Assembly (NCBI RefSeq): GCF_021206925.1
Contig: NZ_JAJPRF010000003.1
Location: forward strand, 1-64,000
DNA length: 64,000 bases
From: Rhodoflexus caldus
GTDB taxonomy: Bacteria > Bacteroidota > Bacteroidia > Cytophagales > Thermoflexibacteraceae
Reading direction: 5' to 3'
Made by a program: the position numbers and the translations under genes. Of the stretch, positions 34,874-44,844 are shown in pieces. Every line of letters starts with the position of its first letter. Positions within the stretch are counted from its first letter, which is position 1. The notes beneath the pieces are model-generated. The model worked only from the letters and a program-made list of their open reading frames with translations, was not told the origin of the DNA and searched no databases.

Positions 34874-35128
34874 CTATTTGAGCGAATCGGTTACGTATGG
34901 TAACAGCGCCAGATGACGGGCACGCTTCACGGCTTGTGCTACGCGGCGTTGAAATTTCAGGCTGGTTCCTGTCAGGCGACGAGGTAAAATTTTACCTTGT
35001 TCGTTTACGAATTTCAACAGAAAGTTCGCGTCTTTGTAGTCGATGTACTTAATTCCGCTCTTCTTGAAACGGCAGTACTTTTTCTTGTTTTCGTTGTTTC
35101 TAACAACTGATTCGTTTACGAGTGTCAT
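34874..35128 (-). CDS. rpsR: 30S ribosomal protein S18
   Basis: The 84-residue protein shows the S18 core: [56 protein letters not shown]18 binds S6 and the central domain of 16S rRNA. It is the middle gene of the operon, 5 bases after rpsF. Confidence 0.98.
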   Translation of the reverse strand: MTLVNESVVRNNENKKKYCRFKKSGIKYIDYKDANFLLKFVNEQGKILPRRLTGTSLKFQRRVAQAVKRARHLALLPYVTDSLK

Positions 35129-35133
35129 GGCTA

Positions 35134-35508
35134 TTAGGCTTCGGTTTCGGTTTTAGCAGTTTCTGACTTTTTGTTGAATGCGCCTTTGCGGCGTTTTTCG
35201 TTGTACTCCAAGGCGTGTTTGTCTAACTTGGTAGTCAAAAAGCGCATTACGCGCTCATCGCGCTTAAACTCGGTTTCCAGTGTTTTGATAACATCCGGCT
35301 GGCCAGAGAACTCGAACAATGTGTAAAAACCTGTGCTCTTGTGCTGAATGGGATAGGCGAGCTTTCTAAGCCCCCAGTCTTCGTGGTGATACACATCCGC
35401 ACCGAGCGAAGTCAGCACTTGTTTGAATTTCTCGACTGCATCCTTCATCTGAGCATCAGACAAAACGGGAGTTAAAATGAATACAGTCTCATAGTGGTTT
35501 GGCTTCAT
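35134..35508 (-). CDS. rpsF: 30S ribosomal protein S6
   Basis: The 124-residue protein has the S6 fold markers [33 protein letters not shown] and [13 protein letters not shown], followed by a charged C-terminal tail that is variable in the family. S6 forms a dimer with S18 on the small subunit. It is the first gene of the operon and has a very good promoter 41-70 bases upstream. Confidence 0.98.
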   Translation of the reverse strand: MKPNHYETVFILTPVLSDAQMKDAVEKFKQVLTSLGADVYHHEDWGLRKLAYPIQHKSTGFYTLFEFSGQPDVIKTLETEFKRDERVMRFLTTKLDKHALEYNEKRRKGAFNKKSETAKTETEA

Positions 35509-35548
35509 AAAATTTAGCTACAAACGTTTAAGATTAATTTTGAGGGGG

Positions 35549-35578
35549 CAAAGTTAGACCAAAACATCTGAAAAACAA
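35549..35578 (-). promoter_or_regulatory. Promoter of rpsF-rpsR-rplI
   Basis: On the minus strand, TTG (35578-35576) is followed after exactly 19 bases by TAACTTTG (35556-35549), a full match to the Bacteroidota consensus. The predicted start near 35544 gives a leader of about 36 bases. Confidence 0.85.
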
Positions 35579-35592
35579 GTATTTCCCGATAC

Positions 35593-36540
35593 TTATTGCG
35601 CATAAACACCCATAGCGGCAAATTTCTCGATGCGTTGATTGATGCGCTCGCGCGGAGAGAGGGCGTTCAGTTCGCGGAAGTTATTCAGGATGGCCTCTTT
35701 TACGGTCTGAATGATGGCGGCTTTGTCTTTGTGTGCGCCTCCCAGCGGCTCGTCAATAATGCCGTCAATCAGTTTAAATGCCAGCATATCGGTTGCGGTG
35801 AGTTTGAGCGCTTCGGCTGCCTGCTCTTTGTAGTTCCAGCTTCGCCACAGAATAGAAGAACATGACTCGGGCGAAATCACGGAATACCAAGTGTTTTCCA
35901 GCATCAAAACGCGGTCGCCAATGGCAATGCCCAAAGCTCCGCCTGATGCACCTTCGCCGATAATGATACAAATGACAGGTACTTTCAGCATGAACATTTC
36001 GCGCAGGTTGTGAGCAATTGCTTCTGCCTGCCCGCGTTCTTCGGCCTCTATACCCGGGAAAGCGCCGGGCGTATCAATAAAAGTAACAATGGGTTTATTG
36101 AACTTCTCGGCCAGTTTCATCAGGCGCAGCGCTTTGCGGTAGCCTTCGGGGTTGGCCATACCGAAGTTGCGGAATTGGCGCTCTTTGGTATTGCGGCCTT
36201 TCTGCTGACCTATGAGCATAAAAGTTTGCCCATCGATGGTGCCAAAACCGCCTACCATTGCTTTGTCGTCGGCTATGTTGCGGTCGCCGAAAAGTTCGAT
36301 AAAGTCGGTAGTGAGGTTGTAGATATAGTCCAGCGTATAGGGTCTGTCCACATGTCTGGAAAGTTGTACGCGCTGCCAACGGGTTAAATTGCGATAGGTT
36401 TCTATCTTCAAATCGTTGATGCGGCGTTCCAGCGTTTTTACGGGTTCGGAAACATCTACGCCGTTTTCGGTTGCCAACCGCTTCATTTCAGCAAGTTTTT
36501 CTTCCAACTCGGCGATAGGTTTTTCAAAATCGAGCAACAT
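35593..36540 (-). CDS. accA: Acetyl-CoA carboxylase carboxyltransferase, alpha subunit
   Basis: AccA and AccD transfer CO2 from biotin to acetyl-CoA, the first step of fatty-acid synthesis. The 315-residue protein has the AccA N-terminal helix ([18 protein letters not shown]), [37 protein letters not shown] and [11 protein letters not shown] oxyanion regions and [14 protein letters not shown]. It follows rho by 39 bases, so they may be co-transcribed. accD is not in the window. Confidence 0.98.
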   Translation of the reverse strand: MLLDFEKPIAELEEKLAEMKRLATENGVDVSEPVKTLERRINDLKIETYRNLTRWQRVQLSRHVDRPYTLDYIYNLTTDFIELFGDRNIADDKAMVGGFGTIDGQTFMLIGQQKGRNTKERQFRNFGMANPEGYRKALRLMKLAEKFNKPIVTFIDTPGAFPGIEAEERGQAEAIAHNLREMFMLKVPVICIIIGEGASGGALGIAIGDRVLMLENTWYSVISPESCSSILWRSWNYKEQAAEALKLTATDMLAFKLIDGIIDEPLGGAHKDKAAIIQTVKEAILNNFRELNALSPRERINQRIEKFAAMGVYAQ

Positions 36541-36579
36541 CTTGTTTGTTATGAGTAGGACAAATGATGAATCAGTAGA

Positions 36580-38349
36580 TTAATTGTTCATGCTGAGCAG
36601 GAACTCCTCGTTGTCTTTGGTTCCTTTCATGTTGTTCAGCAGGAATTCCATAGCCTCGCTGGAATTCATATCGGACATGTACTTGCGCAGAATCCACACG
36701 CGTTGCATGGTATCTTTGTCGAGCAAAAGGTCTTCGCGTCGTGTACCCGATGCCGGAATGTCTATGGCAGGGAATACTCGTTTGTTGGCCAGTTTGCGGT
36801 CTAACTGCAATTCCATATTGCCGGTACCTTTAAACTCTTCAAAAATCACTTCGTCCATTTTGGAGCCTGTGTCAATCAGTGCAGTAGCGATAATGGTTAG
36901 CGAGCCGCCGTTCTCTACATTGCGGGCTGCACCAAAGAATCGCTTAGGCTTGTGGAGTGCGTTGGCATCTACACCACCCGACAAAATTTTACCGGAGGAA
37001 GGTACAACCGTGTTGTAAGCTCGTGCCAAGCGGGTAATGGAATCTAACAGAATTACCACATCGTGGCCGCACTCTACCATTCGTTTGGCTTTTTCCAATA
37101 CAATGCTGGATACTTTGACGTGGCGTTCAGCCTGTTCGTCAAAAGTAGATGCTATTACCTCTGCATTGACGCTGCGTGCCATATCGGTTACTTCTTCCGG
37201 ACGCTCGTCAATCAGCAATACAATGAGATATACTTCGGGATGGTTTTTGGCAATTGCGTTGGCAATTTCTTTGAGCAATACGGTTTTACCTGTTTTGGGC
37301 TGTGCCACAATCATTCCGCGTTGGCCTTTGCCGATAGGCGCAAAAAGGTCTAACAAACGGGTGGAATATTCGCTTGATTTATGGCTCAGTTTCAGGCGCT
37401 CGTTGGGGAACAGCGGCGTGAGATATTCAAACGGAACGCGGTCGCGCACTTGCTCGGTTGTTTTGCCGTTTACGGTAATTACCCGCAACAGGGCAAAGTA
37501 TTTTTCGCCTTCTTTGGGCGGACGAATGGTTCCACGCACGGTATCGCCTGTTTTCAGGCCGAACAGTTTGATTTGTGAAGGAGAAACATAGATATCATCG
37601 GGGCTGGCCAAGTAGTTGTAGTCGGAAGAACGCAAAAAGCCGTAACCGTCCTGCATAATTTCCAGCACGCCTTCGTTTTCAATAACGCCGTCAAAGTCTC
37701 GCACGGTGTATTTAGGTTGCGGTTGCTGCTGCGGGCGCTGCGCTCCTTTTTGAAACGACTGACCGCTGTTGCCCCCCTGACGTTCGTTTTCGGGGCGGCG
37801 CTGCGGGCGCTGTTCGGCAATAACGGATTGTTCGGAAGTTGGCGGTGTATCTGTTTCCGGTGCAACTATCGGTGCAACTATCGGTTCTGCCATTTCCATA
37901 TCGGCCACGGGTGGCAAAGCAGTGGCATCTATCATAAAATCTGCCGTAAAATCTTCTTCCAAAGGCATTATCGGCAGGTTCTCTTGTTCAAATACGTCAT
38001 TATGAACCGGCTCCAACGGCTGCTGTTCACGTTTATTTACCCTTGTTCTTTTCTTTTCCCGAACAGGCTCCTGTGTGGCGGGAGGCTGTTCAAGTACCGA
38101 TATTTCTACACGTGGCGCTACGTTCTGACGCTCTCTGCGGAGTTTCAGCGTAGGGGTATTTGTTTCGGGTTTCTTTTCAGTTTCAGTAACTGTATCTGCG
38201 GCAGGAGAGGGCGCGGAGGCCTGATGCTCTAAAATTTTGGCAATCAAATCTTTTTTGGTGGGTTTGCCCACAACTTTCACACCCAATTCCTCAGCCAGTT
38301 GCCTGACCTCTGACAAGAGTTTAATGTTCAACTCTTCAATACTGTACAT
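36580..38349 (-). CDS. rho: Transcription termination factor Rho
   Basis: Rho is the hexameric RNA helicase that ends transcription. The 589-residue chain has a Rho_N (SAP-like) domain (about 1-48), a disordered linker (about 50-225) rich in proline, glutamate and glutamine (RPQQQPQPK near its end), the cold-shock RNA-binding domain ([22 protein letters not shown]), and the ATPase with Walker A AQPKTGKT (about 350) and Walker [11 protein letters not shown] (about 435). E. coli Rho has 419 residues, so the extra length is the linker, as in other Bacteroidota. A terminator-like hairpin lies in the leader. Confidence 0.98.
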   Translation of the reverse strand: MYSIEELNIKLLSEVRQLAEELGVKVVGKPTKKDLIAKILEHQASAPSPAADTVTETEKKPETNTPTLKLRRERQNVAPRVEISVLEQPPATQEPVREKKRTRVNKREQQPLEPVHNDVFEQENLPIMPLEEDFTADFMIDATALPPVADMEMAEPIVAPIVAPETDTPPTSEQSVIAEQRPQRRPENERQGGNSGQSFQKGAQRPQQQPQPKYTVRDFDGVIENEGVLEIMQDGYGFLRSSDYNYLASPDDIYVSPSQIKLFGLKTGDTVRGTIRPPKEGEKYFALLRVITVNGKTTEQVRDRVPFEYLTPLFPNERLKLSHKSSEYSTRLLDLFAPIGKGQRGMIVAQPKTGKTVLLKEIANAIAKNHPEVYLIVLLIDERPEEVTDMARSVNAEVIASTFDEQAERHVKVSSIVLEKAKRMVECGHDVVILLDSITRLARAYNTVVPSSGKILSGGVDANALHKPKRFFGAARNVENGGSLTIIATALIDTGSKMDEVIFEEFKGTGNMELQLDRKLANKRVFPAIDIPASGTRREDLLLDKDTMQRVWILRKYMSDMNSSEAMEFLLNNMKGTKDNEEFLLSMNN

Positions 38350-38438
38350 ACAAATGCGGAAAATAAGTTATTGCTGCGACGCGGTCAGCAGCAGGAAGGA
38401 CAAGAAATTTTTAAATTGAATCAGAAATGGAACGCACT

Positions 38439-38461
38439 AAAAAGCTTCTGTGGAGAGAAGC
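38439..38461 (-). terminator. Terminator-like hairpin in the region upstream of rho
   Basis: On the minus strand the arms GCTTCT and AGAAGC enclose 6 bases and are followed by five U residues (38443-38439), about 90 bases before the rho start. The stem is short. It might attenuate rho expression if rho transcription starts upstream of it; the promoter was not found. Confidence 0.35.
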
Positions 38462-38560
38462 AAAAAAAGGAATAACTGCGCAATAATACGGGTTATACAC
38501 CTAATAAGCAAATACTACACCTGTTTTTTGCCGTTATTTTCTTTTTCCATGCTTTCCGTC

Positions 38561-38568
38561 TAACATTG
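38561..38568 (+). promoter_or_regulatory. -7-like box (TAACATTG) abutting the exporter start codon
   Basis: The first T is 12 bases before the A of ATG 38573. One base differs from TAnnTTTG, and no -33 TTG is at the right distance. Confidence 0.3.
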
Positions 38569-38572
38569 CACA

Positions 38573-40396
38573 ATGAAAGTTTTTTGGCGTATCCTGTCGT
38601 TTACTGATGCATGGGGGCGTTTTTTGCCCTTCTACATGTTGGTGCTGCTGCTGTCGGTTGTATTTGGTGCACTCAATTTTTCGCTGCTTATTCCGCTGTT
38701 CGATGTTCTGTTTGAAAAAGTGCCTGCCACCGCCACATCGCTGAAAGAACCGATGTTCGACGGCAACATTATTGCGTATGCTACTGCCTACTTCAATTAC
38801 CGTCTTCGCCTATCTGTGGCAGAATACGGGCCTATGCAATCGTTGCAAATGGTGTGTGCGGTGTTGGTTGTGTCGGTGGTGCTTTCCAATTTGTTTGTTT
38901 ATTTGGCTCAGTACAGCATGAATCAGTTGTGTTATACGCTGATTCGCGACATTCGGGTGGCTCTTTTCGAGCGTTTTACCGACCTGCATTTGGGCTATTT
39001 CAAAGGAGAAAAAAAAGGCGATTTGCTTTCGCGCTTGACCAATGACGTGCAGGAAGTAGAGGTTACGGTTATCACCGTGCTCAAATCCATCATCAAAGAG
39101 CCTGTTACCATCATCATATTTTTTGGTGCATTGCTGTATCTGTCCGTAGAACTCACGGTTTTCACTTTGCTTTTTCTGCCTGTAAGCGGTGCCATTATTG
39201 CAGAAATCAGCAAGCGACTGCGCAGGGAAGGCCGCGACCGACAAGATATGCTCGGCAAAATTGTCAATATTGCCGACGAAGTGCTCGGCGGCATTAAAGT
39301 AGTGAAGGCCTTTAATGCAGTGGGGTATGTAAACAGAAAATTTGCCGAACGCAACGAAATTTATCGCCGCCTGACCATCAGCATTGAAAACAAGCGCGAT
39401 TTAGCCTCGCCCCTTTCACAGGTATTGGGTACAGTGGTAGTGGGGGGAATTTTACTCTACGGCGGCAAAATGGTATTCGGCGGCGAGCTGGCAGCCTCTT
39501 CTTTTCTGACTTATATTGCTTTTTTTACACAGATACTCACCCCTGCAAAGTCGGTTTCAACGGCTGTCAGCACCCTGCAACGGGGTGTGGCTTCCATGGA
39601 GCGCGTTTTACAGGTGCTGGATACTCAGCCTGCCATCCAGTCCGCACCCGATGCACAAACCATTAAAGGTTTGGAAAAAGTAATTGAATGGCACAATGTA
39701 TCGTTTGCATACGGCGAGCGAATGGTGCTGCAAAACATCAACCTGCGATTGGAAAAAGGAAAATCGCTGGCGTTGGTTGGCCCTTCGGGAGGCGGAAAAT
39801 CTACGCTGGCCGACTTGCTACCCCGTTTCTATGACCCCGTGCAAGGCTACATCAGCATTGACGGCGTAGATATTCGTCGGATTGAGTTGCAGTCACTCCG
39901 CAATCTTTTCGGCATTGTTACGCAAGAGCCTATCCTGTTTAACGATACGGTTTTCAACAACATTGCCTTTGGTATGCCTCATGCAACCATGGAGGAAGTG
40001 GAAAAGGCTGCCCGCATTGCCAATGCGCATGAGTTTATTATGCAGTTGGAAAATGGTTACGATACGTTGTTGGGCGACCGTGGCGGCAGACTTTCCGGCG
40101 GTCAGCGGCAGCGCATCAGCATTGCCCGTGCCGTTATGAAAAACCCACCTATCCTGATTTTGGATGAGGCAACCTCTGCGCTCGATTCCGAATCGGAAAA
40201 GGCTGTGCAGGAAGCATTAGAAAATGTGATGCAAGGCCGTGCTACATTGATTATTGCACACCGCCTGAGTACGGTGCAAAATGCCGATGAAATTGCCGTC
40301 ATTCAGGAAGGGCGCATTGTTGAACAAGGCACGCACCGCGAGCTGATTGCACTTGAAGGCATGTACAGCAAACTGACCCAATTACAGACGTTTTAA
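38573..40396 (+). CDS. ABC exporter, MsbA-like (fused permease and ATPase)
   Basis: The 607-residue protein has six membrane helices (about 15-320, ABC_membrane type I) and a C-terminal nucleotide-binding domain with Walker A GPSGGGKST (about 402), Q-loop TQEPILFND, signature LSGGQRQR (about 506), Walker B ILILDEATSALD and H-loop IAHRLST. It forms a homodimer or heterodimer that flips lipids or drugs. MsbA (lipid A flippase) is the best-known relative, but the sequence alone does not fix the substrate. It is monocistronic, with a strong terminator after it. Confidence 0.93.
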   Translation: MKVFWRILSFTDAWGRFLPFYMLVLLLSVVFGALNFSLLIPLFDVLFEKVPATATSLKEPMFDGNIIAYATAYFNYRLRLSVAEYGPMQSLQMVCAVLVVSVVLSNLFVYLAQYSMNQLCYTLIRDIRVALFERFTDLHLGYFKGEKKGDLLSRLTNDVQEVEVTVITVLKSIIKEPVTIIIFFGALLYLSVELTVFTLLFLPVSGAIIAEISKRLRREGRDRQDMLGKIVNIADEVLGGIKVVKAFNAVGYVNRKFAERNEIYRRLTISIENKRDLASPLSQVLGTVVVGGILLYGGKMVFGGELAASSFLTYIAFFTQILTPAKSVSTAVSTLQRGVASMERVLQVLDTQPAIQSAPDAQTIKGLEKVIEWHNVSFAYGERMVLQNINLRLEKGKSLALVGPSGGGKSTLADLLPRFYDPVQGYISIDGVDIRRIELQSLRNLFGIVTQEPILFNDTVFNNIAFGMPHATMEEVEKAARIANAHEFIMQLENGYDTLLGDRGGRLSGGQRQRISIARAVMKNPPILILDEATSALDSESEKAVQEALENVMQGRATLIIAHRLSTVQNADEIAVIQEGRIVEQGTHRELIALEGMYSKLTQLQTF

Positions 40397-40416
40397 AACG
40401 GCTTATTGAAACCCTC

Positions 40417-40455
40417 CCGACACTATACACAAACAACTTGTGTCGGTTTTTTTTT
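40417..40455 (+). terminator. Intrinsic terminator of the MsbA-like gene
   Basis: The arms CCGACAC (40417-40423) and GTGTCGG (40440-40446) are followed by nine T residues, 20 bases after the stop codon. An inner CACAA/TTGTG pairing is also possible. Confidence 0.9.
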
Positions 40456-40468
40456 GCTTCCTATTGCT

Positions 40469-40585
40469 TCACTCTGCCAATTCATAAGCCGTACTTCTGC
40501 CGCCTGCGGCTGTTTTGCGGAGGATTTGCTTTTCTGTCAGGTACTGAATATCTATTCTCCGTAAAATATGCGGTGAATATACGCC
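40469..40585 (-). pseudogene. Relict gene fragment with winged-helix-like end
   Basis: On the minus strand, 38 codons run open to a TGA at 40469 and read ...ILRRIDIQYLTEKQILRK, then TAAGGRSTAYELAE. The 'GIL-K---GGRST-YEL' style is like the C-terminal winged helix of Fic-family and related DNA-binding proteins. It is preceded by in-frame stops and has no start, so it looks like the remnant of a decayed gene. The identification is tentative. Confidence 0.3.
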
Positions 40586-40626
40586 TTATTCTCCGCAAAA
40601 ACCTCAATAAATCCCAAAAACTGTCT

Positions 40627-42582
40627 TTAATTCACTTCAACTCCCTTGTCAAATCGCTTTTTGTCAATTTCGCGGCCGTCGGTGTCGTAGTAGCGCCAAG
40701 TGCCGTCGGCTTTGTCGTTGCGGTAGCGTCCACGCACCTTGATTCTGCCGTTAGGGTGATATTCGCGGTAGTCTCCGTGTTTAAAACCGTCGCGGGTTTC
40801 TACTTCGCGTTTCTTTGTGCCGTCAGCGTAGTATTCGGTCTGCACTTTGGCGTTGATGTCGCCGATGATTATTTCGTCTGTTGATTCGGTAACGGCTGCC
40901 GAGTCTTGCTCCGGGTTTGCCGGAACGACAACGGGAGTACTCTCTCTTGCCTCAGCATCAAACCGCACCAGCAACTGCGTATCAAATACTTCATCGTCGC
41001 CAATCAGTTGCAAACTCACATGTTCAAAGCAGTTAATATACGCCTTGTTTGCGTTCATGCTTGCCCAAGTAGCAGGAGAAACCATGGAGCGCATCGTGGG
41101 GAACATGACAGGCATTTGCATGTACATAAAAATGCTGCCTGCACGCGATGTCTGCTCTATCAGTTCGCTGAAGCCCTGTTGTGCTGCCAGTGTACGGCCT
41201 GCCTCGTAGTCGTCTATGATGTTTTTCAGGGTTTGCGGATGGTTGCTGAAAACCACATAATCGCCGATATAGGTGAAGTAGGGGCGCTCCAATTTTTTAA
41301 ACAACTTTTCCAGAAACAAACGAAAAAAAAACTTGATGGTCAGGTACTTGATGGGATAGCCCTTGTGTTCGGTTTCAATGAATTTCATGGGGGTTCGCTT
41401 GCGGATTTGCTCGCCTACAAAGTCCAATTTCTCGCGCCCGATGGTTTTGTCTTTGGCTTTGATGAATACGGCATAGTCTTTTTCGCCGCGGCTGCTTTCG
41501 GGCTGTAACTGCACAATGGCTACCTCCTCGCCAATCCAGTTGATGAAACTTTCGCGGAAATCCAATTTCAAAAAGCGCTCTATCTGCTGCACGTTGCGCT
41601 GATAATCACTCCATGCGGCAGCGTCTTCTTTGTATTTTTCTTCAAACGAATTGTAGAAAACGGAAAAATCTTTACAGGTGAGCGTGAGATAGTTGGCGGT
41701 GCGTTGTGGCAGTACTTCGTGTACAGACATGCGCCCTTGCCCGGCCTGCAACAGGGCGCGGTAGTAGGAATGTACCGAATCGGGCAAATTGGTCAGCCCG
41801 CTGATGCGCAGCCATCGGTCATCCTCTGTGTAAAAATTGCCGCCCGTAAATGCCAATTCTTTGCTGATGCCGTCAATAAAATCATTGGGAGGCATATAGC
41901 AGCGAAAGTAATCGTCTAAGTACGCATAATTGAAAAACAACTTGAACAATCCGCTATTTGACGTTTTTTTGCTTACCTGTACAAATTTGGGGTTTTGTAC
42001 CAACTGCGGATTGGTTCGCTGCAAAAGTGCATTTTCTACCAATTTGCCCTGAAAAGAACAAACCATCAGGTTTTCTACAAAGGCCGCCGAAATGAGTGCT
42101 CCCGATTTTCTGTTCCGAAATTCGTAGATGACCGTGCCATCAAAGTCGCGTTTGGCAAGGTTGAACCCCGAAAAAGGCAATGCTACCAGATATTCCTGCA
42201 AAAAGGTGAGCCTTGCGGCGCTTTCGAGGTCTACAACAAACAGAAAGTCGTAGTCCGAAGGTTTATAAACATGTGCCGAAACCAGTACATTTCTTGAACC
42301 CAGCAGTTTGAACAACTCGCTGTTTTGCTCAATCACAGAGTCCAGCGCATTGGTGCCTTCGGTCAGCGCACCGAAGTAGGGCTGCTTGCGCAAGTGCTGC
42401 CAAATAGCACTGCGGCTGATTTCGCGCCAGCTTTCTATCGGTTCGTCGGTTTCTATGACAAATACTGCATCGGCAGGCACCAAACTCATTGGCGGCAGGT
42501 TGCCTATTTTTTGCCCGATATAGTACCAACCCAAGTACAGCAGGCAGGCAACAAATATTAGAAATAAAACTACTTTACGCAT
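40627..42582 (-). CDS. Membrane-anchored DUF3352-like protein with C-terminal MORN-type repeats
   Basis: The 651-residue protein starts with a membrane anchor (KVVLFLIFVACLLYLGWYYIG) and then PADAVFVIETDEP, typical of DUF3352-like proteins that have unknown function. The long extracytoplasmic region (about 30-570) contains a charged DUF3352-type body. The last 70 residues hold MORN/YwqK-type repeats (EYYADGTKKREVE, HGDYREYHPNGRIKVRGRY, DGTWRYYDTDGRE). It starts inside the 3' end of the upstream membrane-protein gene (8-base overlap), so the two are likely translated together. Confidence 0.8.
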   Translation of the reverse strand: MRKVVLFLIFVACLLYLGWYYIGQKIGNLPPMSLVPADAVFVIETDEPIESWREISRSAIWQHLRKQPYFGALTEGTNALDSVIEQNSELFKLLGSRNVLVSAHVYKPSDYDFLFVVDLESAARLTFLQEYLVALPFSGFNLAKRDFDGTVIYEFRNRKSGALISAAFVENLMVCSFQGKLVENALLQRTNPQLVQNPKFVQVSKKTSNSGLFKLFFNYAYLDDYFRCYMPPNDFIDGISKELAFTGGNFYTEDDRWLRISGLTNLPDSVHSYYRALLQAGQGRMSVHEVLPQRTANYLTLTCKDFSVFYNSFEEKYKEDAAAWSDYQRNVQQIERFLKLDFRESFINWIGEEVAIVQLQPESSRGEKDYAVFIKAKDKTIGREKLDFVGEQIRKRTPMKFIETEHKGYPIKYLTIKFFFRLFLEKLFKKLERPYFTYIGDYVVFSNHPQTLKNIIDDYEAGRTLAAQQGFSELIEQTSRAGSIFMYMQMPVMFPTMRSMVSPATWASMNANKAYINCFEHVSLQLIGDDEVFDTQLLVRFDAEARESTPVVVPANPEQDSAAVTESTDEIIIGDINAKVQTEYYADGTKKREVETRDGFKHGDYREYHPNGRIKVRGRYRNDKADGTWRYYDTDGREIDKKRFDKGVEVN

Positions 42583-43519
42583 GGTTGAACAAGTCAGATA
42601 AGTTTTGGCGGGCTTTGCGGTAGTTGCTCCACCAGAAGAAAGCCGCCACGGGTACGAATACAGGCACTACACAACTGCCGACAAAGATAAGATGATGCAA
42701 CATAAACGGCTCCAAAGACCTTCCTTCGGCATATAGCGCATATTTCAAAAAAATGGCATAGCTGATATAGGCATAGGCAACAAGTAAGAGTAGCAATGTC
42801 AGCCATGCCTGCTGCCAGTGGAAAATGGCAATCAGCAAATAAAAAGGCAGTGCCCCGATAGCAGCAGCCAAACAAGCCTTTTGAACTTTGTGCCATAAAA
42901 AAACCTGCGATTGCGCCGCGCCCTGCATATCTAACCACACTCGCGGTTCACAAAAAATATAGAATGAACCTATTATCAGCAAGTACAACAGCAGCAAAGC
43001 GACCTGTGCCACCATTGCCCAATAGAAAAAAATCGCCAGTACCCATACAGCCAGTAAAATCCACCCATTTTTGCGCAGGCCTGCTTTCCACTCGTACATA
43101 TCGGCAGGCAAACGGTTGAACAGATGCAAACTTCCTGTGTTGCGCATGGCAGGCATTCGTGCATCGGGCAACAGCCACCACACCACCAGCCAGACAAGCA
43201 TCCCTTGCCAGTATGCCCAAGTAATCATTCCGATAAAAAACGGCAAAGCAAGCAAAGCATATTCGGTACGCATCAGCCATGCCCACTGTGGGGTAAGTGT
43301 TTGGAGGAAAAAACGGTCGCTTCGGCTGAAATGCAGCCCGACAATAATGACTACCGCCGTCAGTAATAAAGCCAGTGGACTTTGCAAGGCTACCAACCGA
43401 AATGCTGCCCACAGCACAAAGGATAGCAACAGCAGCAAACGCCACAGGCCTAAATCGCGCAGACTGCGCACCAAAGCTACTGCCCGCAGATAGAGTATTG
43501 TTCGGATAACAGGCAACAT
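42575..43519 (-). CDS. Polytopic membrane protein of unknown function
   Basis: The 314-residue protein has about nine membrane helices, many rich in tryptophan and leucine (WAYWQGMLVWLVVWWLL, LAVWVLAIFFYWAMVAQVALL). A short basic C-terminal tail ends KARQNLSDLFNHA. No family was recognised; the helix layout loosely recalls ABC-2 permeases, but no ATPase is adjacent. It overlaps the following DUF3352-like gene by 8 bases. A hairpin terminator of the MFS gene ends only 7 bases before this ATG, leaving no obvious room for a promoter. Confidence 0.75.
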   Translation of the reverse strand: MLPVIRTILYLRAVALVRSLRDLGLWRLLLLLSFVLWAAFRLVALQSPLALLLTAVVIIVGLHFSRSDRFFLQTLTPQWAWLMRTEYALLALPFFIGMITWAYWQGMLVWLVVWWLLPDARMPAMRNTGSLHLFNRLPADMYEWKAGLRKNGWILLAVWVLAIFFYWAMVAQVALLLLYLLIIGSFYIFCEPRVWLDMQGAAQSQVFLWHKVQKACLAAAIGALPFYLLIAIFHWQQAWLTLLLLLVAYAYISYAIFLKYALYAEGRSLEPFMLHHLIFVGSCVVPVFVPVAAFFWWSNYRKARQNLSDLFNHA

Positions 43520-43556
43520 AGAAAAAGCCCCTTTGCAAATTAATGCAAAGGGGGCT
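43520..43556 (-). terminator. Hairpin terminator of the MFS gene, abutting the next start codon
   Basis: On the minus strand the arms AGCCCCCTTTGCA and TGCAAAGGGGCT are followed by TTTTTC and then, almost at once, the ATG at 43519. This is a normal terminator in structure, at an unusual place. Confidence 0.8.
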
Positions 43557-43603
43557 GAAACTATTGTTCAAAAATAGTTGGTGATATTATAAAAAGAATG
43601 CGT

Positions 43604-44734
43604 TTAAAATAGTCCCAAACGAATCATACCGGCCATCAACTCAGTACCTGCCAAAAATAAGCCAATGCCCAGCGCTTTGTGTTCCGGTCGCAATCTTGCA
43701 AAACTTGATGGTAATGCTGTTACACTTGCAAAAGCCATTGATATAACAAATGCACCCAATACTAAGGCAAACAGCCACGAAGGCAGCGGAAGCCAAAAGG
43801 CAGCTATCAATAATAAAGTCAAACAAGCAATGGGTATAAAAACGTTCTGCCAACCTAATTGTACAACTATACGGCCTGCAAAAAATGCTAATATTGCCGC
43901 CATTGCCAGTATGGCGGCGGCTAACTGCTCGCCACCAATCACAGCTTGACGTACTATCTCCATATTTGGCAGAATTTCTTGAATAAATGCCATACAAATA
44001 CCTAACAAAAGCCCGTTTATGAATACCATGACAAAACCTGAGCGGCTTATCTCTTTTATTTGTCGGCTGCTCTGCATACTGCCTGTACGAACGTTCCTCA
44101 TTTCGTTGCGGTATAGAATACCACTCAAGAGAATCAAAATGCCACCTGCGGCAAATGTAACAGGTGCACCGATAGCCTGTGCAATCGGTACGATAACGGG
44201 TTCAAGTGAGTAAGCCAAATCGGTAACAAGGGTGAGTAAACCAACGGCCACAGGCATTTTCTCTGCCGAAACCATGTCTTCCAGACCTGCCAGTGCAGGC
44301 GCATGGAAAATATTCATTGCAATCAGCCAGAGTGTTACCAATACAGGAAACAGCCAGCGGAAAATACCATCGGGCGAAATCGCAATAGTTGTTGCCACAC
44401 TCATAAAAATCATGGCTACAATACCGATACCGGCCATCACAACGGGCAGACTGTTACCGCCTTTGGCACGATAGCGGTCGCCCAGCCGTCCGGCCAATGG
44501 CGGAACAACCAATAAAATAACTGTCTGTGCTACCAACACAAACCTGCCAAGGTACTCAAAGCCAAATTGCGCAAGTAGGGGTTCCTGAAAGTTATGATAA
44601 GCTACCCAGCTAATAGCAATAGAAGCACTCAATAAAGTAAGAGCTATCAGTTGAGACCAGCGGATTGCCGGTGAAACAGGAGCATGAACAGTAGGCGTAG
44701 CAGTAAATGTTGCTTGATTAGCAAGATTTGCCAT
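43604..44734 (-). CDS. Major facilitator superfamily transporter
   Basis: The 376-residue protein has 10-12 predicted membrane helices. PPLAGRLGDRYRAKGG between helices 2 and 3 is the MFS motif A. The chain is shorter than most 12-helix MFS proteins (about 400), and its last segment (SFARLRPEHKALGIGLFLAGTELMAGMIRLGLF) ends inside a helix, so the final helix may be short. The substrate is unknown. It is monocistronic, ending in a strong terminator. Confidence 0.85.
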   Translation of the reverse strand: MANLANQATFTATPTVHAPVSPAIRWSQLIALTLLSASIAISWVAYHNFQEPLLAQFGFEYLGRFVLVAQTVILLVVPPLAGRLGDRYRAKGGNSLPVVMAGIGIVAMIFMSVATTIAISPDGIFRWLFPVLVTLWLIAMNIFHAPALAGLEDMVSAEKMPVAVGLLTLVTDLAYSLEPVIVPIAQAIGAPVTFAAGGILILLSGILYRNEMRNVRTGSMQSSRQIKEISRSGFVMVFINGLLLGICMAFIQEILPNMEIVRQAVIGGEQLAAAILAMAAILAFFAGRIVVQLGWQNVFIPIACLTLLLIAAFWLPLPSWLFALVLGAFVISMAFASVTALPSSFARLRPEHKALGIGLFLAGTELMAGMIRLGLF

Positions 44735-44844
44735 ATGGGTTACATAAAAGGTAATTAAGGTATTTGTTGAGTGAAAAAAGGGGTATATGTGAGTGTACGC
44801 ATAACACCATTCAATGTTACAACATCTAACCGATTATTTTGGAC

